Source of the DNA: an uncultured Flavobacteriaceae bacterium
GTDB lineage: Bacteria > Bacteroidota > Bacteroidia > Flavobacteriales > Flavobacteriaceae
DNA: 64,000 nucleotides
Assembly: GCA_947503005.1 (NCBI GenBank)
Contig: CANNCA010000010.1
Location: forward strand, 34,952-98,951
Reading direction: 5' to 3'
Every line of letters starts with the position of its first letter. The stretch's first letter is position 1. Shown here piece after piece: positions 1 to 8,399 of the stretch. The notes beneath the pieces are model-generated. The model ran no database searches. It was not told the origin of the DNA and saw only the letters and a program-made list of their open reading frames with translations. The translations under genes and the position numbers were made by a program.

Positions 1-81
1 AGAGTATTGGAAAAGAAGATTAGTGAGGATATTTCGGATCTAAAAACAAAACTTAAATCCACGGAAAGAAAAGTTGCGTGA
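1..81 (+). CDS. C-terminal tail of probable tyrosine recombinase (ICE integrase), partial
   Basis: The first reading frame is open from base 1 and stops at 79-81 after 26 codons. The visible peptide contains VLEKKISEDISDLKTK. From memory of the family, Bacteroidetes tyrosine recombinases often end with a stretch like 'Y-A-K-V-L-x-K-K-I-S-x-D-M', just after the catalytic tyrosine. The tyrosine itself would lie upstream of the window. The RteC and excisionase-like genes that follow on the same strand fit an integrase at one end of a conjugative element. The identification rests on a short, low-complexity tail, so it is tentative. Confidence 0.5.
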   Translation, partial: RVLEKKISEDISDLKTKLKSTERKVA

Positions 82-475
82 GGCGCGTTTTTTTGAAGAT
101 TACGAAATTTTGATGAACAAAATGTGTTAAGATCGTTCGATTTTGGTTCCGTGCGTTATGTTTCCAATATGTTTATCGTTGAAGGTCAAATTGCGAGAAA
201 AGGCTGAAATCAAACTAGGTTTTTGATTCAGCCTTTTTTTATTGGGGTTTCATTCATTACAAAAACCACTTGACTAACCCTACCCTTAGTTTCCCTAATT
301 ACAGTTTGAATTTTTAAGCTGGTTCAAGTATATTTTGGAGTTGTCGATAATGAAGGCATGATTTTTGGGGTTTGATATTCTCAAAGAATTTCAAATTTTA
401 AATTCAATACTCGTCTACGCGAATCCCCATTCCTACAATGAACGATGGTATTAACTGTTGTCAAAATTTGGGGAT
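82..475. other. Non-coding stretch between integrase tail and rteC
   Basis: Nearly 400 bases without a convincing gene. It holds one intrinsic terminator (about 199-241). A short open stretch at 97-207, in the same frame as the integrase tail, lacks an ATG or other features. The remaining 230 bases upstream of rteC probably carry its promoter, but I found no exact TAnnTTTG box. Confidence 0.5.
199..241 (+). terminator. Rho-independent terminator after the integrase-like gene
   Basis: AAGGCTGAAATCAAA and TTTGATTCAGCCTT form a stem of about 14 bp with one bulged A and a short CTAGGTT loop. Seven Ts follow directly. It lies 120 bases downstream of the integrase-like stop codon and would end that transcript before rteC. 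Confidence 0.8.
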
Positions 476-1306
476 ATGGAAAGAGCATTACTTTCAGAAA
501 AGCTATTAGAAGAATTAAACGTCCTTGAAAATACAATTTCAGAGGTCATTAAAAAATGTGATCTATCTATCACGAAATGCAGAGATCTTATCTATCGATT
601 CAAAAAACAGATTTCAAGCTTCAAGTTTAAAAATACCGATGCCGAAATCCACTTCTTTAAATACATCAAACAAGTTCCCTTGTCCAATTTGGTGTACTAT
701 TCGGAACTGCGTTCATTTGAAATTCAATTTCCAGTTGGTAACCAAGATGCCCAAAAAGAGTATATACAGAGAAAGATGGATAAGATCAATCGATTTTTCA
801 GATACAATCTTGACTTTACGCAATACATTGAGCAGGACAAAACCCACCTAGATGAGAATTACTTTACTAGGGCATATTTTCGAGATGTAAATATTACTTA
901 TTCGAGACACTATTATCGTGATAAGGATTTCAGTACATCGCACGATTTGTTGTTGGCCAAATTATTTGCCAATAGGAGGTTAATAGATTACTTGAAAAAG
1001 CGCCTTTCAAAAATTGATTCTGACTGCCTTCCTTGTGATGAATGTTCGGAAAGTGAATTGAGATGGACATTTTCCAATACCGCTTATGTTGAACTTATAT
1101 ACGCTCTGGTAAGTGTAGGTGCGGTAAATGATGGTAAGATTGAAATTTCTATAATCGATAGGGCCCTGCGGAGGGTTTTTAACCATGACTCTGGAGATAT
1201 TTATAAAATCTACTCCGAAATTCGTCGAAGGAAAAAAAGCCGGGCCAAATTCATGGAAGACCTTACAAGAGGTTTGGAAGACAGAATGGACAGTGCTGAC
1301 GCGTGA
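476..1306 (+). CDS. rteC: RteC-family regulatory protein
   Basis: The protein has about 276 residues. An in-frame TTG at 458 would add six residues, but ATG at 476 is preferred. The pattern fits the RteC family: a helical N-terminal half, then a block with FRDVNITYSRHYYRDKDF and STSHDLLLAKLFANRRLIDYL, which matches the 'Y-x-R-D-x-D...T-S-x-D-x-L-x-A-K-x-x-A' core. A C-terminal basic stretch (RRRKKSRAKF) follows a predicted helical bundle. In CTnDOT-like elements RteC activates the excision operon, and its position beside an integrase tail and an excisionase-like HTH gene agrees with that. Function here is inferred from family and context. Confidence 0.8.
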   Translation: MERALLSEKLLEELNVLENTISEVIKKCDLSITKCRDLIYRFKKQISSFKFKNTDAEIHFFKYIKQVPLSNLVYYSELRSFEIQFPVGNQDAQKEYIQRKMDKINRFFRYNLDFTQYIEQDKTHLDENYFTRAYFRDVNITYSRHYYRDKDFSTSHDLLLAKLFANRRLIDYLKKRLSKIDSDCLPCDECSESELRWTFSNTAYVELIYALVSVGAVNDGKIEISIIDRALRRVFNHDSGDIYKIYSEIRRRKKSRAKFMEDLTRGLEDRMDSADA

Positions 1307-1481
1307 TAGTTTATCCGAGGATAAATACTTTCTCTAAAAATGTTAAAATTTGACCAGAGGTCGGGTGTACTGTTGAATTTTCTCCATCGTTTATAATCAA
1401 ATTTGTTTAAAGGGATACAAAATATTACAACAAATAGTAATTGACTCCCTAAAGATTAATTCTAATGTAAACAAATGGGTT

Positions 1482-1769
1482 ATGGCAGCAAATATCATTA
1501 CTACAGAAGATTTAGAGGAGTTCAGAATTAAACTGCTCAACGAAATCAAAGAATTACTCGTAATACATGGTAGGATAGGAATCGATCATTGGATCAAGTC
1601 GGGACAAGTAATGAACAAACTTGAAATAAGTCCTGGTACGCTACAAAATTTCAGGATAAACGGAACCATCCCCTTTTCAAAACTTGGCGGTATCATCTAC
1701 TACGATGAGGAAAAGATTAATGAGATTTTAGAGAACAATGAGATTGACTTTAAAAGAAGTGCGGCATGA
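1482..1769 (+). CDS. Excisionase-like helix-turn-helix protein
   Basis: A 95-residue protein. An N-terminal coiled helix (residues 6-30) is followed by a MerR/HTH_17-type DNA-binding segment: residues 38-85 contain VMNKLEISPGTLQNFR, then a turn and a wing ending GGIIYYDEEKINEIL. That arrangement (helix, S-x-x-T-L recognition helix, I-x-Y-D-E-E wing) is typical of the small Bacteroidetes mobile-element regulators encoded next to RteC. It probably acts as an excision/recombination directionality factor. The ATGA overlap with the next gene indicates translational coupling. Confidence 0.75.
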   Translation: MAANIITTEDLEEFRIKLLNEIKELLVIHGRIGIDHWIKSGQVMNKLEISPGTLQNFRINGTIPFSKLGGIIYYDEEKINEILENNEIDFKRSAA

Positions 1770-2911
1770 AAATAGCGACCTTTAATATTCAAAATCTATT
1801 CCACAGACATACCGAAATGGTGGAGTTGGAATATGAAATCAAATCCGAAATTTGGAAGGAAGAGTTCGAGATTCTAATGCTAAAAGCAGAGCGGACGGAG
1901 GAAAATTATATTCGCATGCGAGAATTGGCAAATCTTTTAGGCTTTCACAGCGCGTCGTACGAGCCATATTTATCGATGCTGAATTTCGACGGAAGCCTGC
2001 ACGTGAAATCGTCAATGAAAGTTATGGAGACACGAGCATCATACATGACCGATTGGAACGGTTGGACAAAGCTTAAATCGGTCCCGATATCCAAGAACTC
2101 AATAATCAATAAAGCAAAAGTCATTAACGAGGTAAATCCTGATATTATTTTAGTGCAACAAGTTGAAAACAGGGAATCACTTATTCAGTTTCATAATTCA
2201 TTCTTTAAAGAGAATCAAAGCTCAAATTATGAAGAGATTATGCACCTTCAGGGAAATGACGGTAAGGGTTTAGGTATGGGCATCCTTTTAAAGAAAGGTT
2301 ATCATTTAAAATCCTTGAAATCCTTTTCAAATGAACGGGATACAGATGGCAGCTTACTCTTTAATACAGATTTTCAGCAATACAAAATTAAAAACCAGGA
2401 AAACAAAACATTGTATTTGCTTTGTTGTCAGCTAGCAGGTGGAAACATATCTGACACCATACGAAAAAAGCAGGCTAAAAAGGTAGCCGAAGTCTATACC
2501 GACCTACTTTCAAAAGGAATTGAGAATATTATTATCGCGGGCACCTTAAATGCTCCTTCCTATGCCGATTGTATTTCTCCCATTATGGAATCAGGAGTTT
2601 CAGACGTTGTTAAGCATCAATCTTTTGATGTAATGGCGGATTCAGGAAAAGATGCAGGCTATTATCGAATGGGGGCTTATCGAATGGGTGTCAACATTAA
2701 GCAAAAAGACTACCTATTGGTTTCTCCTATCTTATATGATAAAATAAACGCGTGCGGGATGAACAGAAAGGGCATGTGGCCGTTGAATAAACCGGAATGG
2801 GAAACGTATGAAACTGTAGAGAAAGAAAAAGATGCGGCAAGCGACCATCCCTTGTTATGGGCTGATTTCAAATTAGAAGATTCCATTCGGCTCTATAAAA
2901 AAAGCGCATAG
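1766..2911 (+). CDS. Endonuclease/exonuclease/phosphatase-fold protein, catalytic residues degenerate
   Basis: The 381-residue product shows the EEP (DNase I-like) layout: TFNIQN at residues 5-10 (metal-binding Asn7), IILVQQVEN at 127-135, IIIAGTLNAP at 255-264 and a C-terminal ASDHP motif carrying the usual His. Two key acids look altered: the canonical Q-E-V/I Glu is Gln132, and the catalytic GDxN Asp is Thr260. An insertion-rich segment (residues 15-105) precedes the first alpha/beta repeat. It starts inside the stop of the HTH gene (ATGA), so it is co-expressed with an ICE regulator. A nucleic-acid- or phosphoester-binding role without normal hydrolysis is possible. Substrate unknown. Confidence 0.7.
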   Translation: MKIATFNIQNLFHRHTEMVELEYEIKSEIWKEEFEILMLKAERTEENYIRMRELANLLGFHSASYEPYLSMLNFDGSLHVKSSMKVMETRASYMTDWNGWTKLKSVPISKNSIINKAKVINEVNPDIILVQQVENRESLIQFHNSFFKENQSSNYEEIMHLQGNDGKGLGMGILLKKGYHLKSLKSFSNERDTDGSLLFNTDFQQYKIKNQENKTLYLLCCQLAGGNISDTIRKKQAKKVAEVYTDLLSKGIENIIIAGTLNAPSYADCISPIMESGVSDVVKHQSFDVMADSGKDAGYYRMGAYRMGVNIKQKDYLLVSPILYDKINACGMNRKGMWPLNKPEWETYETVEKEKDAASDHPLLWADFKLEDSIRLYKKSA

Positions 2912-2917
2912 TATTAT

Positions 2918-2973
2918 TTATAAGTGGCCAAAACTAATGAAAAATTGTAGTTTTGGCCACTTATAATTTTTTA
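2918..2973 (+). terminator. 18-bp perfect inverted repeat with T-run (convergent terminator)
   Basis: TTATAAGTGGCCAAAACT (2918-2935) pairs perfectly with AGTTTTGGCCACTTATAA (2949-2966) around a 13-base loop. A T-rich run follows at 2967-2973. It ends the rightward EEP gene, and its right arm overlaps the stop codon of the leftward ATPase gene. The same arm sequence occurs again at 4424-4441, so it is more than an ordinary terminator. Confidence 0.75.
2948..2966 (+). repeat. 19-bp direct repeat, copy at ATPase 3' end
   Basis: TAGTTTTGGCCACTTATAA. An identical 19-bp copy in the same orientation lies at 4423-4441, beyond the start of the ATPase gene. An inverted copy (18 bp) is at 2918-2935. 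The two direct copies exactly bracket the ATPase gene. Confidence 0.85.
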
Positions 2974-4385
2974 AATAAATCCTCTATCGTGAGCTCATTT
3001 TGTACATATTGTTTTGCATATGAATTAGGTGTCAAACCATTTGCGGTAATAAAGGTTACGAAAATGCTTTTCCTCGTTTTGGTACTTTCAATGAATACGT
3101 TGGTCTTCTTAGCAATCTCATGGGCATATTTTTTGTTCAAGGTATACGGTGCATCATAAAATTTCATTTCGCATAAGTTTATGACATCGTCATCCCTATC
3201 AATTAACATATCAATTTGGGCGCCATTAACGTCATTTTTTTCAATCCAACTTTCATGGGTAGAATGGATTCCTGATATTTTAAGGCCCTCCTTGATCTGT
3301 TCGATATGTTTTATACAAATTGTTTCAAAACTGTAACCGCACCAGATTTTATAGGAAGGTTTCCCCGCCATTTTTGACCACAATGGCCTTGATGAAGGTT
3401 TTGTTTTTTCAATGTACTTTATATAAAACATAGAATATTCATCAGTGAGCCGATATATGGAATTTTTGATTCCATCATACGGGAGATAGTTTTCTATAAA
3501 CCCGGATTGCTCGAGTTCCAACAAAGTTTTGGTAAGTCTTCCACCGGAATTCTTTTTAATCTTACTTAGTAGCTGATTTCTTGTCAATCCTTTTCTGACA
3601 CTAGCCAAAGCCCTAACTACTATTTCATGGTTCTCGTACTGCTCAAAAAGTGATGCGAACACATTGTCAAATTCAGTTCTTAAAAAACCGTTTTTTTGAA
3701 AACATAGCCTGTCTATGACTTGAGGGACACTTTCGCCTGGAACTATTTTTTCCAAGTAATGTGGTATTCCTCCCATGGTCATATATAGTTGTACTATTTG
3801 GTATCTATTTAACTTTGTTACTCCGATACTTTTCAATAATTCTTCAGTCTCATAGAGGTCGAATGGTGACAACTGTATTCTCTGGGTCAATCTGTTATGT
3901 AAGCCACCCTTGCTTTTTACAATTTTTTGAATCATATAGGAAGCTGCTGAACCACAAACCACCACAATAATGTCTTCTCTTTTAGATGCATAATTGTTCC
4001 AGAAATTATCAAAGGCAGGAAGAAATTTTGACCGTCTAGAATCAAGCCAAGGAAACTCATCGATGAACAGTACCTTTTTCTTTTTTGATTTTAAGGTATC
4101 AAAGTATTTGCCCAAATGATGGAATGCTTCAATCCAACTTTTTGGTTCGTTTAACTTGGGTCTTTTGTCTGATAGAAGTAAATGAAAATTTGAAAGCTGC
4201 TCCTTTAACGTAGCTCCATGGATACCTGAAAATCTAAATTGAATATGATTCTTATAAACTTGATCGATCAAAAATGTCTTCCCTATTCTCCTTCTACCAT
4301 AAACCACGATAAGCTCGGGCCGACCGCTTTTTAGTGCACCTTCCAATATTTTTTTTTCACTTTCCCTACCTATTAGCTTTCCCAT
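2961..4385 (-). CDS. AAA+ ATPase with C-terminal DUF234-type domain
   Basis: The preferred start is ATG at 4385, giving 474 residues; a TTG seven codons upstream is also in frame. An archaeal-type P-loop ATPase domain comes first: Walker A VVYGRRRIGKT near residue 30, Walker B VLFIDEFPWL, and sensor-like VVVCGSAAS. A winged-helix segment follows (ALASVRKGLTRNQLLSKI). The C-terminal domain ends with AQIDMLIDR and LCEMKFY, resembling the D...E-x-K core of the DUF234 nuclease-like domain. Such ATPases are common but poorly understood in Bacteroidetes genomes. The gene stands alone, opposite to the EEP gene, and is bracketed by a 19-bp repeat, so it may be an inserted cargo unit. Confidence 0.8.
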   Translation of the reverse strand: MGKLIGRESEKKILEGALKSGRPELIVVYGRRRIGKTFLIDQVYKNHIQFRFSGIHGATLKEQLSNFHLLLSDKRPKLNEPKSWIEAFHHLGKYFDTLKSKKKKVLFIDEFPWLDSRRSKFLPAFDNFWNNYASKREDIIVVVCGSAASYMIQKIVKSKGGLHNRLTQRIQLSPFDLYETEELLKSIGVTKLNRYQIVQLYMTMGGIPHYLEKIVPGESVPQVIDRLCFQKNGFLRTEFDNVFASLFEQYENHEIVVRALASVRKGLTRNQLLSKIKKNSGGRLTKTLLELEQSGFIENYLPYDGIKNSIYRLTDEYSMFYIKYIEKTKPSSRPLWSKMAGKPSYKIWCGYSFETICIKHIEQIKEGLKISGIHSTHESWIEKNDVNGAQIDMLIDRDDDVINLCEMKFYDAPYTLNKKYAHEIAKKTNVFIESTKTRKSIFVTFITANGLTPNSYAKQYVQNELTIEDLFKKL

Positions 4386-4422
4386 ATAATTTCTATATCT
4401 GGCCAAATCTTGAAAAAAAACA

Positions 4423-4441
4423 TAGTTTTGGCCACTTATAA
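4423..4441 (+). repeat. 19-bp direct repeat, copy upstream of ATPase start
   Basis: TAGTTTTGGCCACTTATAA, identical to 2948-2966. Relative to the ATPase gene it sits 38-56 bases before its start, in the promoter zone. It could be an operator, a recombination scar or an insertion boundary. It lies two bases from the stop codon of the small leftward ORF at 4444-4551. Confidence 0.85.
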
Positions 4442-4443
4442 AT

Positions 4444-4551
4444 TTACAAACTTTGTTTCACATATTTTCTAATGAGCATGGAAACCTCTTTGCATACAAC
4501 TAGAACAACACTCCCAATACTTTTTACAACCTCAAATAATAGCTCTTTCAT
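4444..4551 (-). CDS. Putative 35-residue hydrophobic peptide downstream of amidase
   Basis: ATG at 4551 follows the amidase stop codon by nine bases and opens a 35-codon frame. The peptide is amphipathic to hydrophobic (SIGSVVLVVCKEV in the middle, basic C-terminus with IRKYVKQSL). It could be a small membrane or lysis-associated peptide co-translated with the amidase, or chance. No homologue is recognised and codon evidence is too short to decide. Confidence 0.3.
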   Translation of the reverse strand: MKELLFEVVKSIGSVVLVVCKEVSMLIRKYVKQSL

Positions 4552-4560
4552 AATCTTGAT

Positions 4561-5175
4561 TTAAATGGACATTAATATGGATAAGGCCAATGCCTTCCTG
4601 TTTTGGCTGTCTTTTAAATAGTAGGACTCACTTGAATTGGACAAATACCCAAGCTCTAATAGAAGCGCAGGACAGTGCTCTTTTGTTTCCCTTAAAACCT
4701 GAAAATTGCCCTTCCTAGGTTTTCTAGTCTTAAAACCAAGGTCCTGATTTAGCTCATTCAAAATTGTTTTCGCATACAACAGAGATAATTCATTACTATC
4801 ATAGGTATAGATTTCTGCACCTTGTATGTTAGTATCATTTATATGATTACAATGCAGAGAAATGAAAACATCAGGTTTTAGATGTTTGACGAGCTTGGTT
4901 CTATCGGTCAATGATATCAAGGTATCCATTCTCCTTGTCAAATAGATATCATATTTGGATTCAAGTAAAATTTTGTTCCATACTTTCATCTGCCGGGCTA
5001 TGTCTAGAACAACATCCTTCTCTTGAAGTCCATCTTCCGAAATTGTACCGGAATCAGTACCTCCATGTCCTGCATCGAGAACAACCACCTTTCGTTCCGC
5101 AGTTAATGTCTGCCCGATTGTGTTGTTGTTGCTCAACATCAATAGACATATAAAGAAGATTATAGGCACTCTCAT
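4561..5175 (-). CDS. N-acetylmuramoyl-L-alanine amidase (Amidase_3)
   Basis: ATG at 5175 gives a 204-residue protein beginning with a signal-peptide-like stretch (MRVPIIFFICLLMLSNNN). A TTG 11 codons earlier is in frame but would bury the signal. The zinc-amidase signature is complete: VVLDAGHGGTDSG (His), GLQEKDVVLDIA (Glu), ISLHCNHIND (His) and ALLLELGYLSN (catalytic Glu). It cleaves the amide between muramic acid and the stem peptide in the periplasm. Divergent from the tra operon, it probably opens peptidoglycan for the conjugation channel, the job VirB1-type transglycosylases do elsewhere. Confidence 0.88.
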   Translation of the reverse strand: MRVPIIFFICLLMLSNNNTIGQTLTAERKVVVLDAGHGGTDSGTISEDGLQEKDVVLDIARQMKVWNKILLESKYDIYLTRRMDTLISLTDRTKLVKHLKPDVFISLHCNHINDTNIQGAEIYTYDSNELSLLYAKTILNELNQDLGFKTRKPRKGNFQVLRETKEHCPALLLELGYLSNSSESYYLKDSQNRKALALSILMSI

Positions 5176-5208
5176 CGATTCATGATTTTCAGATTCTTCA
5201 TTGAGCAA

Positions 5209-5365
5209 TATTCAACGAATCTTCCAAAACCATGAACTTCCATCAAAAATTAACGCTATTCCTAGTTAATTTTTAGGAATTCTTCGGTAAAAAGTTCATT
5301 CCACTTCTACATTTCATAATAATTAATCACAGGCCGAAAATGTTTCGACCTTAAAATTATCAGTT
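5209..5365 (+). promoter_or_regulatory. tra operon leader with two hairpins
   Basis: This divergent region between the amidase and traE holds two inverted repeats: ATTCCTA/TAGGAAT (5258-5264 with 5274-5280), and AGGCCGAAA/TTTCGACCT (5331-5339 with 5343-5351, one mismatch). The second ends 14 bases before the traE start codon and could affect ribosome access. In CTnDOT the tra operon is controlled after transcription starts, so leader structure would not be surprising, but regulation here is inference. Confidence 0.45.
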
Positions 5366-5653
5366 ATGGAAAAAGCTAAAAGTCTAACGCTGGCATTCCT
5401 GTTTATGAGCCTTGCCAGTTACGCTCAGGTCGGTGGAATCGAGGATTCCGTAAACGATGTATCGGATACCATTCGCGCCATCTTTCCCATTATCCTTGGG
5501 GTCATCTTTCTTATAGGTTTCCTATTTAATGCGGGCCACTTCTTCGGTGAGAACGCGGACCTCAAAAAGGGTATTACAAGGGTACTGGTATTCGTGCTTA
5601 TCGCTGGTGCCGTAGTCGGCATCTTTACTTATTTAATCTCAATAGTGGTGTAA
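5366..5653 (+). CDS. traE: TraE-like conjugation protein (DUF4134, VirB2-like)
   Basis: A 95-residue protein with a signal-like N-terminus (to about residue 20, SYAQVGG) and two transmembrane segments (roughly residues 37-57 and 70-94). Short size, cleavable leader, two helices and position just before the VirB3- and VirB4-like genes match the Bacteroidetes TraE/DUF4134 family, regarded as the VirB2 pilin counterpart. Sequence similarity to CTnDOT TraE is not obvious by eye, so the call leans on architecture and gene order. It overlaps the next start by one base. Confidence 0.7.
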   Translation: MEKAKSLTLAFLFMSLASYAQVGGIEDSVNDVSDTIRAIFPIILGVIFLIGFLFNAGHFFGENADLKKGITRVLVFVLIAGAVVGIFTYLISIVV

Positions 5654-5946
5654 TGAGAAGCTACGAGGTTTACCGGAACATCCGCAAAGGGGCATTGATA
5701 TGGGGTCTGCCCATATCGCTCTTTGCCCTTTTGATGGTGTCCGTTGTAGCCTCGCTGTTGGTTGTCATTTTCTCTTTCAGCTTGATTATGGTGCTCTCTC
5801 TTTTTATCTGGAATGCCGGCCTCTTTATAGGCCTGAATAAAATGAACAGCAGCACTCAGCTTTTCCATATCAGAAAAGTATTCCCTAAAAGTATCAGTAA
5901 TAAAAAAGACAATATCCTGAACCATGTCGAAGATCAATATCTCTAA
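5653..5946 (+). CDS. traF: TraF-like conjugation protein (DUF4133, VirB3-like)
   Basis: A 97-residue inner-membrane protein. A basic N-terminal segment (YRNIRKGALIWG) is followed by a long hydrophobic hairpin at about residues 17-58 (two transmembrane helices), a typical VirB3 plan. The start codon overlaps the traE stop, and the last 23 bases overlap the VirB4-type ATPase gene, as VirB3 and VirB4 genes often do. It is expected to anchor the VirB4 ATPase at the inner membrane. Confidence 0.75.
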   Translation: MRSYEVYRNIRKGALIWGLPISLFALLMVSVVASLLVVIFSFSLIMVLSLFIWNAGLFIGLNKMNSSTQLFHIRKVFPKSISNKKDNILNHVEDQYL

Positions 5947-8332
5947 ATATCATCCCATAGCGGACATCAAAGATCATCTGTTGTTCTGTAACAACGGGAA
6001 TGTGGTGGCTTGCTATAAGGTAGAGCTACCTGAGATCTATTCCCTTTCGGAAAAGGATTTTGAGGACCTTCATAGCAATTGGTTCCAGGCAATGAAATCC
6101 TTACCCGTTGGCACTGTTGTTCATAAACAGGACATTTATTTCAAAAAATCCTTCACTTCGGAAAACTTGCCCAATAACACGTTTCTATCGAGGGCCACGC
6201 ACGATTACTTTAAGGGAAGGGAGCATATGGAGCACCAAGGGTATCTCTTCTTTACCCTTACCAAGAACAAGCAGCTCAACAACTCAAAATATGTCAACCC
6301 CTTTCGTAAAGCGGATGCGAAGATTCCCGAAGTGCTGCAAGAAAATCTGCAGCGTTTCAAAGCGGCTGTGAACGATTCGGTTTCCTTTATCAATAATGGA
6401 AGAAAGGTCTCATTGATACCGATGAGGAGTCAAGAAATCGTATCAATGAGTTCGGATTATTTCAACGGCTATAACGACGGATTTGATACAGCTATAGAAC
6501 TGGGAAGAAAAGACATCCAAATAGGGGAGAATCATTTCGATGTGCTTACGGTGAACAGCGAAAGCTGTTTTGGGGAGAAAGTGCAGACCAGTAAGATAAA
6601 CGAACGCTTTACCTCAGATGATTTCAGTTTTCATCAAGGTTTTATAGATGGGCTTGGGCTTTCCCTGAACGAAAATCATGTAGTCAATCAAATCATCTAT
6701 CTCGATGACAAACAGAAATGGCGAAAGCTACTGGACAAGAAAATCGAGGAGCTGAACAAGAGTTCCAATTTCGGTTCTCAGAACAAGGTCATCCTAAAGA
6801 AAATCCAGTATATCCAAGAGCAAATCAATAATGATGATAGTTCCCGAATCATTCGTGGACACCTAAACGTCATCTACTGGCACCGCGAGGCGCGGAGCCT
6901 AGAAAAAATTGCTTCACAAATAAAAACTGAATTTAAGGAACTTGATATCGTGCCTTATTATCCGAGTAGCGAAGAACGCAAGAACTATTTCCTGAATAGT
7001 TATTGCTGTTTCGCTTCCAACTTTTCAAATGAAGACCTCTATGTAACCGATTTGAAGCATGCCTTGTGTTTGCTCATCAATAACACGAATTATCAATCCG
7101 ACAAAAAGGGTATCATCTTCAATGATAGGGAACATAACATTCCCGTACTCAAAGATGTTTGGGACGAAAAGAAAAAGCGTATTAAGGCAAGGAACTTTGC
7201 CATTTTCGCCCCAACAGGTGAAGGAAAATCCTTTTTGGCAAATAATATCCTACGCCAATATTTTGAAATGGATGTCCGTCTGGTCATTATCGATTTAGGG
7301 GGTTCGTATACCAAGTTCGCACAGTTATACCCTGAACAGTATGCTGTACTGCGTTATGAGAGCGGAAAAAACTTAGGTATCAACCCCTTTTATATTTCGG
7401 ATGTAAACGATATCAGTCCCGAACGATTGGAAGACCTTTCCGTCTTTCTTTTCGAACTACTTGCATCGGATTTAAAAGTGACCAAAGCACAATCGGTATC
7501 GCTAAAGAAAATCCTTCAGTATTATTACAAAACTGTTTCCGTTGCCCATTCCTTGGAGAGTTTTTATGGATTTATAAGGAATAATAGAGAGCAACTTTTG
7601 GAAACCCTTGGTATCGACAAAGCCTATTTCAACATTACCAATTTCCTGCACATCCTTTCGGAATATGTGGAGGGCGGCCTATACAGTTTCCTCTTCGAGA
7701 TGAGTGAGGACCAATCCTATAAAATTGAGGACAAGCGACTGATCGTATTCGAACTCGACGAGGTCAAGGACAATAAGGAAATCCTGTCCGTCATGCTAAA
7801 GCTCATCAAAACGGCTATCCAACGAACGATTTGGCGGAATAAGGAAGAGAAAGGCATTATCCTGTTCGATGAGTTTGCCAAACAGTTGAAGTTTCCGAAT
7901 GTATTGGAGAGCGTGGAATTCTATTATCAGGCCATTCGAAAACAAGAGGGGGCAATTGGTATCATATTGCAGTCCATCAATCAACTGCCGGACAATTCCA
8001 CCTCGGCCAGCATCCTTGAAAATACGCAGGTTATTTATAGCCTGAACAATGAGAAGGGATATGACGAACTAATCAAGAGGCTCAATCTTTCCAGTCATGA
8101 CCTCAACCAACTCAAATCCATAAAGAACGACCTGACCGGGGAACGCAAATACACCGAAATGTTCATCAAGATTGGTAAGGAGAGTAACATCTTCCGATTG
8201 GAAGTGCCACCTGAGGTATTCGCGGCCTACCTAACCGACGGCTCCGACAACGAGTCCATAATGGCGCTTTACAAGGAAGAAGACAATATGGAAGTAGCCA
8301 TAAAGCGGTTCCTTGAACATAAAGCTGCATAG
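5924..8332 (+). CDS. traG: TraG-type conjugation ATPase (VirB4)
   Basis: At 802 residues it matches the usual VirB4/TraG length. Walker A (APTGEGKSFLANN) lies near residue 430 and Walker B (GIILFDEFAK) near residue 645. The N-terminal half (ISKYHPIADIKDHLLFCNNG, then YLFFTLTK) is the family's N-terminal domain. C-terminal motifs AIRKQEGAIGIILQSINQLPD and NTQVIYSLNN are characteristic of Bacteroidetes TraG ATPases. It powers assembly of the mating channel from the cytoplasmic face. Translationally coupled to traF by a 23-base overlap. The gene appears intact. Confidence 0.93.
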   Translation: MSKINISKYHPIADIKDHLLFCNNGNVVACYKVELPEIYSLSEKDFEDLHSNWFQAMKSLPVGTVVHKQDIYFKKSFTSENLPNNTFLSRATHDYFKGREHMEHQGYLFFTLTKNKQLNNSKYVNPFRKADAKIPEVLQENLQRFKAAVNDSVSFINNGRKVSLIPMRSQEIVSMSSDYFNGYNDGFDTAIELGRKDIQIGENHFDVLTVNSESCFGEKVQTSKINERFTSDDFSFHQGFIDGLGLSLNENHVVNQIIYLDDKQKWRKLLDKKIEELNKSSNFGSQNKVILKKIQYIQEQINNDDSSRIIRGHLNVIYWHREARSLEKIASQIKTEFKELDIVPYYPSSEERKNYFLNSYCCFASNFSNEDLYVTDLKHALCLLINNTNYQSDKKGIIFNDREHNIPVLKDVWDEKKKRIKARNFAIFAPTGEGKSFLANNILRQYFEMDVRLVIIDLGGSYTKFAQLYPEQYAVLRYESGKNLGINPFYISDVNDISPERLEDLSVFLFELLASDLKVTKAQSVSLKKILQYYYKTVSVAHSLESFYGFIRNNREQLLETLGIDKAYFNITNFLHILSEYVEGGLYSFLFEMSEDQSYKIEDKRLIVFELDEVKDNKEILSVMLKLIKTAIQRTIWRNKEEKGIILFDEFAKQLKFPNVLESVEFYYQAIRKQEGAIGIILQSINQLPDNSTSASILENTQVIYSLNNEKGYDELIKRLNLSSHDLNQLKSIKNDLTGERKYTEMFIKIGKESNIFRLEVPPEVFAAYLTDGSDNESIMALYKEEDNMEVAIKRFLEHKAA

Positions 8333-8399
8333 CATAAATAATAAGTGTTTAATCAGATGACGAAAGCCAAAAACTTCGGCATCACAAAACCCGGAAATC

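Noticed and set aside
97..207. Open stretch in the same frame as the integrase tail
   Set aside because: It has no ATG, is short, and runs into the terminator. Treated as non-coding.
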